From the NCBI GenBank assembly GCA_003132645.1, contig PKYM01000295.1:1-7453 (forward strand): a stretch of 7,453 nt of DNA, in the 5' to 3' direction. The stretch is from Actinomycetota bacterium. GTDB taxonomy: Bacteria; Actinomycetota; Thermoleophilia; UBA2241. Under the pieces are notes generated by a model that made no database searches, was not told the origin of the DNA, and saw only the letters and a program-made list of their open reading frames with translations. The position numbers were made by a program, and so were the translations under genes. Of this stretch, positions 1-7,453 are shown piece after piece (the stretch's first letter is position 1; each line of letters begins with the position of its first letter).

Positions 1-80
1 CGCGGAGGTCGCCGCGTAAGGCAGCTTCGTGTCCAGGTATCCGCGTCCGCTACACGACGAGTCGCTAGACAGATTGCCAG
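1..80. other. Upstream flank, no supported gene
   Basis: I see no complete gene here. One + strand frame reads Ala-Glu-Val-Ala-Ala then TAA at 17-19, with every codon ending in G or C, so it could be the last residues of an upstream gene. Five codons are too few to support a call. Bases 1-16 can form a 5-bp stem (CGCGG with CCGCG, 6-base loop), but no T-run follows, so it is not a convincing terminator. Confidence 0.3.
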
Positions 81-110
81 TTGACGACGCTCCCCTGTCT
101 GTCCTATCCT
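81..110 (+). promoter_or_regulatory. Putative sigma70-type promoter of the trp operon
   Basis: TTGACG at 81-86 matches five of six bases of the -35 consensus. TATCCT at 105-110 matches four of six of the -10, including the key TA at its start and the final T. The spacer is 18 bases. Transcription would start near 116-118, leaving a leader of only about 40-55 bases before the first candidate start codons. An AGACAG (67-72) and a CTGTCT (95-100) form a short inverted repeat flanking the -35 and could be an operator half-site pair, but six-base arms can arise by chance. I see no TrpR-like operator, and the leader is too short for a T-box. Confidence 0.55.
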
Positions 111-148
111 GCGCATCACACGACGTTGGGCCCTTTTTGAGTCCCGCT

Positions 149-154
149 GGAGGT
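149..154 (+). promoter_or_regulatory. Strong Shine-Dalgarno site with ambiguous target start
   Basis: GGAGGT at 149-154 is a near-ideal ribosome-binding site. It lies 5 bases before ATG 160, the ideal distance, but ATG 160 is out of frame with trpE. It lies 16 bases before GTG 171, the only normal in-frame trpE start, which is longer than usual. The site is clear, but which start it serves is unresolved. Confidence 0.6.
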
Positions 155-159
155 ACGCC

Positions 160-204
160 ATGCTTGGCCCGTGGCAAAGGACATATGTGGCATACTTAAG
201 CTAG
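160..204 (+). other. Candidate 14-codon leader ORF overlapping trpE start
   Basis: ATG 160 opens a frame that encodes MLGPWQRTYVAYLS and stops at TAG 202-204, 31 bases inside trpE. It has the ideally placed Shine-Dalgarno site at 149-154 and one Trp codon (TGG, codon 5). Classical trp leader peptides carry adjacent Trp codons and are followed by a terminator hairpin; neither is present, so ordinary attenuation is not supported. It may be a regulatory overlapping ORF, or a sign of a one-base indel near the true trpE start, or chance. A short stem (157-161 with 171-175) would hold both ATG 160 and GTG 171. Confidence 0.25.
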
Positions 205-1691
205 CCGAGGCGCGCCGCCTCGCACTGGCTTACAACGTTGTCCCCATAACCCACTCCTTCGTTTCAGACCTCGAGACGCCCGTCTCGGCCTTCCTCAAGG
301 TCAGGACGCCCGCGCGCTGCTTCCTGCTGGAGAGCGCCGAGCAGGGACAGCGCCTCGGCCGTTATTCGTTCCTCGGGATCGATGCGCGCGTCGTGGTTAG
401 CTATCGCGACGGGCGGCTGACCGTTGATGAGGACGGGCGGCGGCGTGAGATCGTCTGTGACGAGCCCTTCGCCGCCGCCGGCGACCTGCTGCAGGCGCGC
501 CGAACGGCACCGCTTTCTGACTTGCCTCCACTGGCCGGCGGCCTCGTGGGCTACTTCGGCTACGACCTGGTGCGGCGGCTCGAGCGCCTGCCTGAGCCGC
601 CGCCCGACGACCTCGGCCTGCCAGAGATGGCCTTCCTGGCGGCCGACACCGTGCTCGTCTTCGATCACCTTAAGCACGCCATCACGATCGTGGCAAACGC
701 CCAACGCGACGCAGATGGGGCAATCGACGAACCCTACCGGCGGGCGGTGGCGCGCATCGTCGAGGTGAAGGCGCAGCTGGCAGGGCCGGTGCTGGCCCCA
801 CCGGCCGAGCCTTCACGAACGCACTACGCCGCGTCGGCCCCCGGTCGTGGGCAGGTCACCTCGTCGATGAGCCGTGCCGCCTACCAGGCCGGTGTCGCTC
901 GCATCCGCGACTACATCGCCGCCGGCGACTGCCTGCAGGTGGTCCTCAGCCAACGCTTCGCCACGCCATTAGACGTCTCACCGTTTGCCGCCTACCGCGG
1001 CCTGCGCGCCGTCAATCCGAGCCCGTATATGTACTTCATCGCCTTCGACGACTTCGCGCTAGCCGGATCCTCACCCGAGCCGCTGGTCACCGTCCAAGGT
1101 GACAAGGTCACGACGCGACCCATCGCCGGCACCCGACCCCGCGGTGCCTCGGAGTCCGAAGACCGCGTCCTCATGGACGACCTGCGCGCCGACGAAAAGG
1201 AGTGCGCCGAGCACGTCATGCTGGTCGACTTAGGCCGCAACGACCTGGGTCGCGTCTGCGCGCCCGGCACGGTCGTAGTCGACGAGCTCATGGGCATGGA
1301 GCGCTACTCGCATGTCATCCACATGGTCTCGTCGGTGAGCGGCACACTGGCACCCGGCCGCGACGCCCTCGACGCCCTCAAGGCGGCCTTCCCGGCGGGC
1401 ACGGTGAGCGGGGCCCCCAAAGTGCGCGCCATGGAGATCATCGACGAGCTCGAGACCGTGCGGCGCGGGCCCTACGCCGGCGCCATCGGTTACCTGTCCT
1501 GCAGCGGCGACCTCGATACCTGCATCTGCATCCGCACGCTGGTTATGAAAGACGGTGTCGCCTACGCGCAGGCCGGCGCCGGCATCGTGGCCGACTCAGA
1601 CCCGGCGCGCGAGTACGAAGAGACCCTAAGCAAGGCGGCGGCGCTACTGAGCGCCATCGCCCTGGCCCACGAAGAGTTCGCCGGAGGCTGA
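171..1691 (+). CDS. trpE: Anthranilate synthase component I (TrpE)
   Basis: TrpE uses chorismate and ammonia, supplied by the TrpG amidotransferase, to make anthranilate, the first committed step of tryptophan synthesis in the cytosol. The 506-residue length is normal. The N-terminal region carries LETPVSAFLK (34-43) and the LLES motif (52-55), which in characterised TrpE proteins belongs to the tryptophan feedback site. NPSPYMYF (282-289) is the second part of that sensor. The C-terminal chorismate-binding domain contains PIAGTRPRG (317-325), ECAEHVMLVDLGRNDLGRV (344-362), FPAGTVSGAPKVRAMEIID (407-425), GPYAGAIGY (433-441) and QAGAGIVADSDP (467-478). GTG 171 is chosen because it is the only ATG/GTG/TTG start between the in-frame TGA at 138-140 and the conserved YNVVP (21-25), but its Shine-Dalgarno is 16 bases away. 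It is the first gene of the operon, and its stop lies at the trpGD start. Confidence 0.96.
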   Translation: MAKDICGILKLAEARRLALAYNVVPITHSFVSDLETPVSAFLKVRTPARCFLLESAEQGQRLGRYSFLGIDARVVVSYRDGRLTVDEDGRRREIVCDEPFAAAGDLLQARRTAPLSDLPPLAGGLVGYFGYDLVRRLERLPEPPPDDLGLPEMAFLAADTVLVFDHLKHAITIVANAQRDADGAIDEPYRRAVARIVEVKAQLAGPVLAPPAEPSRTHYAASAPGRGQVTSSMSRAAYQAGVARIRDYIAAGDCLQVVLSQRFATPLDVSPFAAYRGLRAVNPSPYMYFIAFDDFALAGSSPEPLVTVQGDKVTTRPIAGTRPRGASESEDRVLMDDLRADEKECAEHVMLVDLGRNDLGRVCAPGTVVVDELMGMERYSHVIHMVSSVSGTLAPGRDALDALKAAFPAGTVSGAPKVRAMEIIDELETVRRGPYAGAIGYLSCSGDLDTCICIRTLVMKDGVAYAQAGAGIVADSDPAREYEETLSKAAALLSAIALAHEEFAGG

Positions 1692-1696
1692 TGGCC

Positions 1697-3363
<1,667 letters not shown>

Positions 3364-3364
<1 letters not shown>

Positions 3365-4221
3365 TGAGAAGCGGCGCGGGCGCCGGTGACTTCCTCGAGG
3401 GGATGGTCGAGCAGGCCAGCGTGCGCGTGGCTGAGGCGCGGCGGCTGCGGCCGCTGTCGCGGCCGCCGCGCGCCGCCGCGCACGATCGACCGTCCGCCGG
3501 GCGGTTGATCGCTGCGCTGGCGCGCGGCTCGCGCAATGGCCTTGCGCTGATCGCCGAGGTCAAGCGCCGCTCGCCGAGCAGGGGCGCGATCGCGCCCGCA
3601 CTCAATGCCGCAGCCTGCGCGCGGGCCTATGAGGCGGCGGGAGCCGACGCGGTCTCGGTACTCACCGAGCCGACGCGCTTCGGTGGCTCGCTTGACGACC
3701 TTAGCGCCGTAGGCCGCTTCGTGACCGTGCCGGTGCTGTGCAAGGACTTCATTATCGACCCTTACCAGATTTGGGAGGCTGCCGACAATGGAGCCGCGGC
3801 GGTTCTGCTGATCGTCGCGGCGCTGAGCGACGATGAGCTTCGCGGTCTGCTCGATGAGTGCGGAGCCTGCGGGCTCGACGCCCTGGTCGAGGTGCACGAC
3901 GAAGCCGAGCTCGGCCGCGCGATGACGGCCGGTGCCGGGCTCATCGGTGTCAACAACCGCGACCTGCGCACGCTGGAAGTCGACCTTGCGGTCACGGAGA
4001 GGCTCGCGACTCGTTCGCACGAGGGCGTCCTGTTGGTGAGCGAGAGCGGTATCACGACGGGCGCTGACGCACGGCGAGTGGCCGCGGCCGGCGCCGCTGG
4101 CATTCTTGTGGGCGAGGCGCTCGTGCGTGCGCCGTCGGAGCAATTGGAGGCGCTCGTGCGGGAGCTCAGGGGAGCGGCTCCGACTGCGGCGCGCCGCATC
4201 GGTCGGAAGGAAGAGCCATGA
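3364..4221 (+). CDS. trpC: Indole-3-glycerol phosphate synthase (TrpC)
   Basis: TrpC decarboxylates and closes the ring of carboxyphenylaminodeoxyribulose phosphate to give indole-3-glycerol phosphate. The 285-residue single-domain TIM barrel matches the family. Key residues by alignment to the Sulfolobus enzyme: Glu65 and Lys67 in IAEVKRRSPS, Lys127 in VLCKDFIIDPYQI, Glu176 in LVEVHDE, Asn197 in GVNNRDL, and Glu227 and Ser228 in SESGI. ILVGEAL closes the phosphate site. ATG 3364 overlaps the trpGD stop by one base (TGATG), with GAGG at 3353-3356 seven bases upstream. The N-terminal 50 residues are unusually Arg/Ala-rich, and their DNA forms a long hairpin. The C-terminal tail (about 270-285) is basic and probably non-catalytic. 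Unlike E. coli, it is not fused to TrpF. Confidence 0.96.
3436..3471 (+). repeat. 16-bp hairpin inside the 5' part of trpC
   Basis: Arm 3436-3451 pairs with 3456-3471 around the tetraloop CGCT. There are 14 Watson-Crick pairs and two G-U pairs, and the outer ten pairs are perfect (GCGCGGCGGC with GCCGCCGCGC). It starts 72 bases after the trpC start codon and encodes an Arg/Pro/Ala-rich stretch. No T-run follows, so it is not an intrinsic terminator. High GC and biased third positions make such arms more likely by chance. Confidence 0.6.
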
Positions 4222-4874
4222 CTCACGTCAAGGTCTGCGGGCTGACCCGCGAAGTCGACGTTCGCCTAGCGGTCGCGCTGGGCGCTTGGGCCTGCGGCTT
4301 TGTCTTGAGCGCCAGCCCGCGCCGGGTCGCGCCGGCGCGGGCGGCGCGACTGGCACGTCTGGCAGGACCTGCCCTCACCGTCGCCGTCGTGACGACCGAG
4401 TCGGCGGCCTGGATCGCCGCCGCACTGGCCGACTCCGCCCTAGCAGCGGTGCAGCTCTCGGCGGGGGCTGACGGACCGACGGTGGCCGAAGTGCGAGCGG
4501 CGACGGGAAGCCGCGGGCTGCGTCCCCAGATTCTGGCAGCCGCCGACACGCCTGACGCCGACGATGCCGATTTCGCGCTGTTCGACGCTCGTTCGCCCGG
4601 CGTTTACGGCGGCAGCGGAATGACACTCGATTGGCCGACGTTGGCCGCCGACCTTGCGCTCGACGCCGACGATACGGTGAGCCGCCGCTTGGTGCTTGCC
4701 GGTGGACTTGTACCCGACAACGTCGGTGAGGCGATCACGGCGCTCTCGCCGTATGCCGTCGACGTGTCGAGCGGAGTCGAGTTCGCCGACGCCCCGGGCC
4801 GCAAGGATCCAGATTTGCTGGAGCGTTTCTTTGCTGCGGTCGCCGCGAGCCGGACTGCCGAGGTCAGGCCGTGA
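4218..4874 (+). CDS. trpF: Phosphoribosylanthranilate isomerase (TrpF)
   Basis: TrpF performs the Amadori rearrangement of phosphoribosylanthranilate, the step between TrpD and TrpC. The 218-residue TIM barrel opens with VKVCGLTR, giving the general base Cys7. SPRRV supplies Arg36, [10 protein letters not shown] supplies the general acid Asp138, and [10 protein letters not shown] (160-169) and VDVSSGVE (181-188) form the phosphate-binding end. The start ATG 4218 overlaps the trpC stop (ATGA), with AAGGA at 4207-4211 six bases upstream. Oddities: the usual QLHG is QLSAG (79-83), losing the conserved His; the usual F-V-N after strand three is V-T-T; and two extra residues precede the PGxKD motif. 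The catalytic pair is intact, so I infer an active but divergent enzyme. Confidence 0.93.
   Translation: MTHVKVCGLTREVDVRLAVALGAWACGFVLSASPRRVAPARAARLARLAGPALTVAVVTTESAAWIAAALADSALAAVQLSAGADGPTVAEVRAATGSRGLRPQILAAADTPDADDADFALFDARSPGVYGGSGMTLDWPTLAADLALDADDTVSRRLVLAGGLVPDNVGEAITALSPYAVDVSSGVEFADAPGRKDPDLLERFFAAVAASRTAEVRP
4315..4342 (+). repeat. 11-bp perfect inverted repeat in early trpF
   Basis: GCCCGCGCCGG (4315-4325) and CCGGCGCGGGC (4332-4342) are perfect reverse complements around a 6-base loop. The repeat begins 97 bases after the trpF start codon and encodes part of the [10 protein letters not shown] segment. It is entirely G/C, so chance is a realistic explanation. Confidence 0.5.
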
Positions 4875-6142
4875 GCGTCGAGAACCGCTTCGGACCCTAC
4901 GGCGGCAGGTTTGTCCCGGAGACGCTGATCCCCGCCCTGGATGAGCTGACGAGCGCCTACCAGGAGGCGCGCGACGACGCCGCCTTTCAGGCGGAGCTCG
5001 CGTGCCTGCTCGCCGACTACGCCGGCCGGCCGACGCCGCTGTACTACGCCGCCCGTCTCAGCGAGCGCTGCGGCGCCCAGGTCTACCTGAAGCGCGAGGA
5101 CCTCTGCCACACGGGCGCCCACAAGATCAACAACGTGCTCGGCCAGGCACTGCTCGCCGTTCGCATGGGCAAGCGCCGCCTGATCGCCGAGACCGGCGCC
5201 GGCCAGCACGGTGTCGCCACCGCCACTGCCTGCGCCCTGCTGGGCCTCGACTGTGTCGTGTTCATGGGAGTCGAGGATATCCGTCGCCAGGAGTTGAACG
5301 TGGTGCGCATGCGCCTCCTCGGGGCCACCGTGAGGCCGGTCGAGAGCGGCTCGCGCACGCTCAAGGACGCCATGAACGAGGCCCTGCGCGACTGGGTGAC
5401 CAACGTCCGCGACACCTTCTATGTAATCGGCTCGGTGGCCGGTCCGGCGCCCTACCCGGCCATGGTGCGCGACTTCCAGCGGGTGATCGGCGACGAGGCG
5501 CGCGAGCAACTGCTCGCGCGCCTTGGGCGCCTGCCCGACGAGGTCGTCGCCTGTGTCGGCGGGGGCTCAAACGCCATGGGCCTGTTCTGCGCGTTTCGTG
5601 AGGACCCGGTGCGCTTGACCGGGGTCGAGGCCGCCGGCGAGGGGCTCGACAGCGCCCGTCACGGCGCCTCGCTGTCGCGCGGTCGCCCTGGTGTCTTGCA
5701 CGGCTCGTTCTCCTACTTGCTGCAGGATGCCTGGGGCCAGGTCGCGGAGGCCCACTCGGTCTCGGCCGGCCTGGACTACCCGGGAGTCGGGCCAGAGCAC
5801 TCGTGGCTCAAAGACAGCGGCCGGGCCGTCTATGCTGCCGCTACCGACGTCGAGGCGCTTGCTGCGTTTCGGGCGACCGCCGAGCTCGAGGGCATCATTC
5901 CGGCCCTGGAAAGCGCCCACGCGCTCGCCTACGTGCTGCGCGGGCCTGGGGTAGCGATTGCGCCTGGAACCAGCGGGGCAGAGGCGACCCGCTTCGCTTC
6001 GGGAGACGTCGTGATCGTCAACCTATCTGGCCGCGGCGACAAGGACGTCCACGAGGTGGCGCGACTGCTCGACGGCGTCGGGCCGGACGTCGCGGGCGAG
6101 GCGGGCGCTGGCGACGACGGCATAGGAAGGCAGGACTCGTGA
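4871..6142 (+). CDS. trpB: Tryptophan synthase beta chain (TrpB)
   Basis: TrpB is the PLP enzyme that joins indole, channelled from TrpA, to serine to make tryptophan. It is the canonical TrpB1 type: it opens with [15 protein letters not shown], carries PLP Lys85 in HTGAHKINN, catalytic Glu107 in AETGAGQHG, the PLP-phosphate loop GGGSNA (230-235), Glu347 in IPALESAHA, and LSGRGDKD (385-392) with the pyridine-binding Ser386. Start GTG 4871 overlaps the trpF stop (GTGA), with GAGG at 4860-4863 seven bases upstream. At 423 residues it is somewhat long. About 13 extra residues lie near 358-376, before the LSGRGDKD strand, and an acidic, Gly-rich tail of about 20 residues ends the protein. The usual GPHPYP is GPAPYP (191-196). 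Confidence 0.97.
   Translation: MSVENRFGPYGGRFVPETLIPALDELTSAYQEARDDAAFQAELACLLADYAGRPTPLYYAARLSERCGAQVYLKREDLCHTGAHKINNVLGQALLAVRMGKRRLIAETGAGQHGVATATACALLGLDCVVFMGVEDIRRQELNVVRMRLLGATVRPVESGSRTLKDAMNEALRDWVTNVRDTFYVIGSVAGPAPYPAMVRDFQRVIGDEAREQLLARLGRLPDEVVACVGGGSNAMGLFCAFREDPVRLTGVEAAGEGLDSARHGASLSRGRPGVLHGSFSYLLQDAWGQVAEAHSVSAGLDYPGVGPEHSWLKDSGRAVYAAATDVEALAAFRATAELEGIIPALESAHALAYVLRGPGVAIAPGTSGAEATRFASGDVVIVNLSGRGDKDVHEVARLLDGVGPDVAGEAGAGDDGIGRQDS
5494..5525 (+). repeat. Long palindrome inside trpB
   Basis: GGCGCGCGAGCA (5497-5508) and TGCTCGCGCGCC (5511-5522) are perfect reverse complements separated by only AC. Pairing extends outward to 5494-5525 with three more pairs, one of them G-U. 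As RNA it would form about 14 pairs with a 4-base loop. It encodes the helical segment AREQLLARL. No function is evident. Confidence 0.5.
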
Positions 6143-6996
6143 TGGCCGAGCACGGCGGCGGCGTGGGGCGCGCTGAGGATCTGGCACCGCGTGTGCGAGC
6201 CGCGTTCGCGGCGCCCCGCGCCGCGAACGCGGCTTTGATCCCCTACCTGACCGGCGGCCATCCCGACGTCGCGACAAGCCACCGGCTGATCGAGACGCTG
6301 ATCGCGAGCGGGGCCGATATCGGCGAACTCGGTGTACCCTTCTCGGATCCGATCGCCGATGGACCGGTCGTGCAGCGCTCGACCCACCAGGCGCTGCTTG
6401 CCGGTGTGACGCCCGAGCAGGTCTTCGAGCTCGCGGCGGCACACAGCGCCGCGGTTCCCTTCGTCTTGTTGACGTACCTCAACACGGTGCTCGCCTGTGG
6501 GCCTGAGTGCTTCTTTGGTCGCGCGGCCGATGCCGGCGTCGAGGCGCTCGTCATCCCCGACCTGCCACTCGACGAGGCGGAACCGTTTGTGCCGGTGGCC
6601 GCCGACTGCGGCGTGGCCATCGTGCCGATGGCGACGCCGACTGCCACTGACGCCCGTTTGGCCCTGGTCGCTCGGGCTGCAGAGTCGTCGCCGTTCATCT
6701 ACTGCGTGGCCGTCACCGGCGTCACCGGTGCGCGTCGCGAGACCGGCGAGGAACTGCCCGGGTTGATCGCCCGGTTGCGGGCGCAGACGGCCGCGCCACT
6801 GGCGGTCGGCTTCGGCATCTCGACGCCCGCACAGGCGGCGCACGTCGCCGCTCTCGCCGATGGCGTCATCGTGGGCAGCGCGCTCATCGACCTGGTGTCG
6901 CGCAGTGCCGAGCCGGGGGCCGCCTGCCGCGCGGTGGGCGAGCTGGTCGAGGCCATCGGGCGGGCGATCAGCGCCGGCGTTGCGAGCAGCCCGTGA
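6142..6996 (+). CDS. trpA: Tryptophan synthase alpha chain (TrpA)
   Basis: TrpA cleaves indole-3-glycerol phosphate to indole and glyceraldehyde-3-phosphate and passes indole to TrpB. The 284-residue TIM barrel shows IPYLTGGHPD (33-42), then GELGVPFSDPIADGPVVQ with catalytic Glu62 and Asp73, eleven residues apart as in E. coli Glu49/Asp60. It continues with a TYLNTVLACG variant of the usual TYYNPIL-YG, VIPDLPLDEA, loop six in VAVTGVTGAR, GFGIST, and the phosphate site VIVGSAL. ATG 6142 overlaps the trpB stop (TGATG), with AGGA at 6132-6135 six bases upstream. The in-frame GTG 6139 is a possible alternative start giving a GTGA overlap. The Ala-rich N-terminal helix (about 20-32) is encoded by a 16-bp perfect palindrome. 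It is the last gene of the operon. Confidence 0.97.
   Translation: MAEHGGGVGRAEDLAPRVRAAFAAPRAANAALIPYLTGGHPDVATSHRLIETLIASGADIGELGVPFSDPIADGPVVQRSTHQALLAGVTPEQVFELAAAHSAAVPFVLLTYLNTVLACGPECFFGRAADAGVEALVIPDLPLDEAEPFVPVAADCGVAIVPMATPTATDARLALVARAAESSPFIYCVAVTGVTGARRETGEELPGLIARLRAQTAAPLAVGFGISTPAQAAHVAALADGVIVGSALIDLVSRSAEPGAACRAVGELVEAIGRAISAGVASSP
6198..6234 (+). repeat. 16-bp perfect hairpin in early trpA
   Basis: Arm 6198-6213 (AGCCGCGTTCGCGGCG) pairs without mismatch to 6219-6234 (CGCCGCGAACGCGGCT) around the loop CCCCG. It starts 56 bases into trpA and is followed by TTTG (the arm's last T plus two more, then G), a T-run too short for a standard terminator. It encodes AAFAAPRAANAA. It is the most perfect palindrome in the window and contains A/T pairs, so it is not just G/C monotony. 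Confidence 0.7.
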
Positions 6997-7075
6997 CATC
7001 ACGCTGACATAGATCGCATGTAGTGGGTGGAGCTGGCCCTTGGGCGGGCTGCCGGCGAGAAATCCGGAGCGGCAT

Positions 7076-7114
7076 ATGTCACACGATCCTGTGCGACATC
7101 AGAATGTCCTGCAC
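7076..7114. repeat. Alternating ATGTC/GACAT inverted repeats, possible insertion-sequence end
   Basis: ATGTCACAC (7076-7084) pairs with GTGCGACAT (7091-7099) with one mismatch around a 6-base loop. The same middle arm can instead pair with ATGTCCTGCAC (7104-7114), skipping CT. The stretch therefore has three alternating copies of one motif. Repeated transposase-binding sites at the ends of some insertion sequences look like this, but no transposase gene is present, so at most it is a remnant. Two further GACAT copies lie at 6995-6999 and 7006-7010. Confidence 0.35.
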
Positions 7115-7149
7115 AAGGCCCCGCCGCCGACGCGCTGCCGACTGGACGA

Positions 7150-7212
7150 GCAGTGCCACACCTGAAAGAGTTGGATAAGGTTGCCCCACGTGTCATCGGA
7201 TACGGCGATGGT
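7150..7212 (-). pseudogene. Possible decayed antitoxin-like N-terminus
   Basis: Read on the - strand from 7212 downward, the frame gives TIAVSDDTWGNLIQLFQ. The T-I-x-V-S-D-x-T-W-x-x-L pattern is like the start of small VapB-type antitoxins. GGAGGG (7216-7221) precedes it at ribosome-binding distance, but there is no start codon. The usual following Lys-x-x-Gly-x-Ser-Phe-Asp segment is missing, and the frame runs on to a TGA at 7099-7101 inside the repeat cluster. It may be a truncated remnant, or chance over about 12 residues. Confidence 0.2.
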
Positions 7213-7282
7213 CGACCCTCCGTTCTTCTTGGCTTCAGCCGGATCCGCTCACTGAACCTGCGCCGTTGGGCCCGCCCGAGCA

Positions 7283-7323
7283 TGTCGACTACCGCCGCTT
7301 GAGCGTCGACGCGTAGTGCGACA
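7283..7323. repeat. Bulged intergenic hairpin
   Basis: TGTCGACTAC (7283-7292) pairs with GTAGTGCGACA (7313-7323) over ten base pairs, with one bulged G at 7318 and a 20-base loop. No T-run follows on either strand. Its outer GTGCGACA repeats the sequence at 7091-7098, linking it loosely to the nearby repeat cluster. Confidence 0.35.
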
Positions 7324-7390
7324 GGAAGGCCGTCCGCCCAAGTGCCGATCACCCCGCCCAGTCACTGTCGTCGTGCGCGCCAAGCCGCAG

Positions 7391-7453
7391 CTAGCGCAGC
7401 ACCTTGAGCTGCGCGAGCGTCCTGCCGAGGGCGCTGATCTGCCGCCCGAACTC
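7391..7453 (-). CDS. C-terminal end of an unidentified - strand gene (partial)
   Basis: The - strand frame entering at the right edge reads EFGRQISALGRTLAQLKVLR and stops at TAG (7393-7391). All 20 codons end in G or C, as in the trp genes, while the other frames here do not show this. The fragment looks like an amphipathic helix, with Leu/Ile spacing typical of a C-terminal or coiled-coil helix. I do not recognise the family. If real, it converges on the trp operon. Confidence 0.35.
   Translation of the reverse strand, partial: EFGRQISALGRTLAQLKVLR

Larger units (their letters stand above)
6997..7390. other. Intergenic region after trpA, no convincing gene
   Basis: Open frames here show poor G/C third-position bias and resemble no family over their length. 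A 29-codon + strand frame at 7076-7165 has GGAG six bases upstream but overlaps the repeat cluster and is not supported. A weak imperfect hairpin (7031-7050, loop CTTG) lies just after trpA with no T-run, so I cannot name an intrinsic terminator. The region contains a GACAT/ATGTC repeat cluster, an antitoxin-like fragment on the - strand and a bulged hairpin (7283-7323). Confidence 0.5.

Noticed and set aside
124..133. Ten-base word CGTTGGGCCC shared with 7264-7273, flanking the operon as a possible direct repeat
   Set aside because: It does not extend beyond ten bases and is plausible by chance in GC-rich DNA.
128..138. GGGCCC followed by TTTTT in the leader, suggesting a terminator or attenuator
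   Set aside because: GGGCCC has no loop and cannot form a terminator hairpin; no competing long stem with upstream sequence is visible.
1202..1690. The frame of trpGD extends upstream to 1202 as an open reading frame
   Set aside because: It lies entirely within trpE in another frame and encodes an Arg-rich shadow peptide; TrpG homology begins at VIDNYDSF, after 1697.
5803..6138. Open frame upstream of and in frame with trpA
   Set aside because: It overlaps trpB and translates to Arg-rich sequence with no TrpA homology; TrpA begins at 6142.
7076..7165. 29-codon + strand ORF with a GGAG site
   Set aside because: It coincides with the inverted repeats, is Cys/His/Pro-scattered without a known pattern, and the ribosome site is only four bases.
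6999..7352. 117-codon - strand open frame across the downstream intergenic region
   Set aside because: It has no recognisable domain or consistent G/C third-position bias and it runs through the repeat cluster.

Overview
This window holds one complete tryptophan biosynthesis operon on the + strand, in the order trpE, trpG-trpD (fused), trpC, trpF, trpB, trpA. It has about 170 bases of upstream and leader DNA and about 460 bases of downstream DNA. The DNA is strongly GC-rich, and nearly all codons in the genes end in G or C. A freestanding trpF in the operon argues against Streptomyces- or Mycobacterium-type actinomycetes, which usually lack trpF and use PriA. The E-GD-C-F-B-A order resembles that of Thermotoga and of some deep-branching high-GC lineages. 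A non-actinomycete high-GC bacterium, for example a Coriobacteriia-like or Thermoleophilia-like one, is possible, but the sequence alone does not settle the phylum.

Layout: bases 1-80 contain no supportable gene, only a possible last few codons of an upstream gene. A sigma70-type promoter (TTGACG, 18 bases, TATCCT) lies at 81-110 and gives a short leader. The only strong Shine-Dalgarno site there (149-154) is spaced for an ATG at 160 that is out of frame with trpE. trpE itself appears to start at GTG 171. From 171 to 6996 the DNA is almost entirely coding. Successive genes overlap by 1 to 4 bases (TGATG, ATGA or GTGA junctions), except possibly at trpE/trpGD, where the start may lie 5 bases past the stop. 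This predicts a single transcript with translational coupling. trpG and trpD share one open frame with no stop between them, giving a bifunctional protein of about 555 residues. A good internal ribosome-binding site could also yield separate TrpD.

Together the genes encode all steps from chorismate to tryptophan. TrpE with the TrpG domain makes anthranilate. The TrpD domain adds phosphoribose, TrpF isomerises the product, TrpC closes the indole ring, and TrpA/TrpB complete tryptophan. The catalytic residues I could place are all present. The TrpE LLES motif suggests feedback inhibition by tryptophan.

Downstream of trpA, bases 6997-7390 look non-coding. They hold clustered GACAT/ATGTC inverted repeats that resemble an insertion-sequence end, a possible decayed antitoxin-like fragment on the - strand, and another imperfect hairpin. 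The last 63 bases look like the 3' end of a - strand gene entering from the right. I found no evidence of a new biological system. The points most worth a second look are the trpG-trpD fusion, the conflict over the trpE start, and several long near-perfect palindromes inside the trp coding regions, above all one early in trpA.
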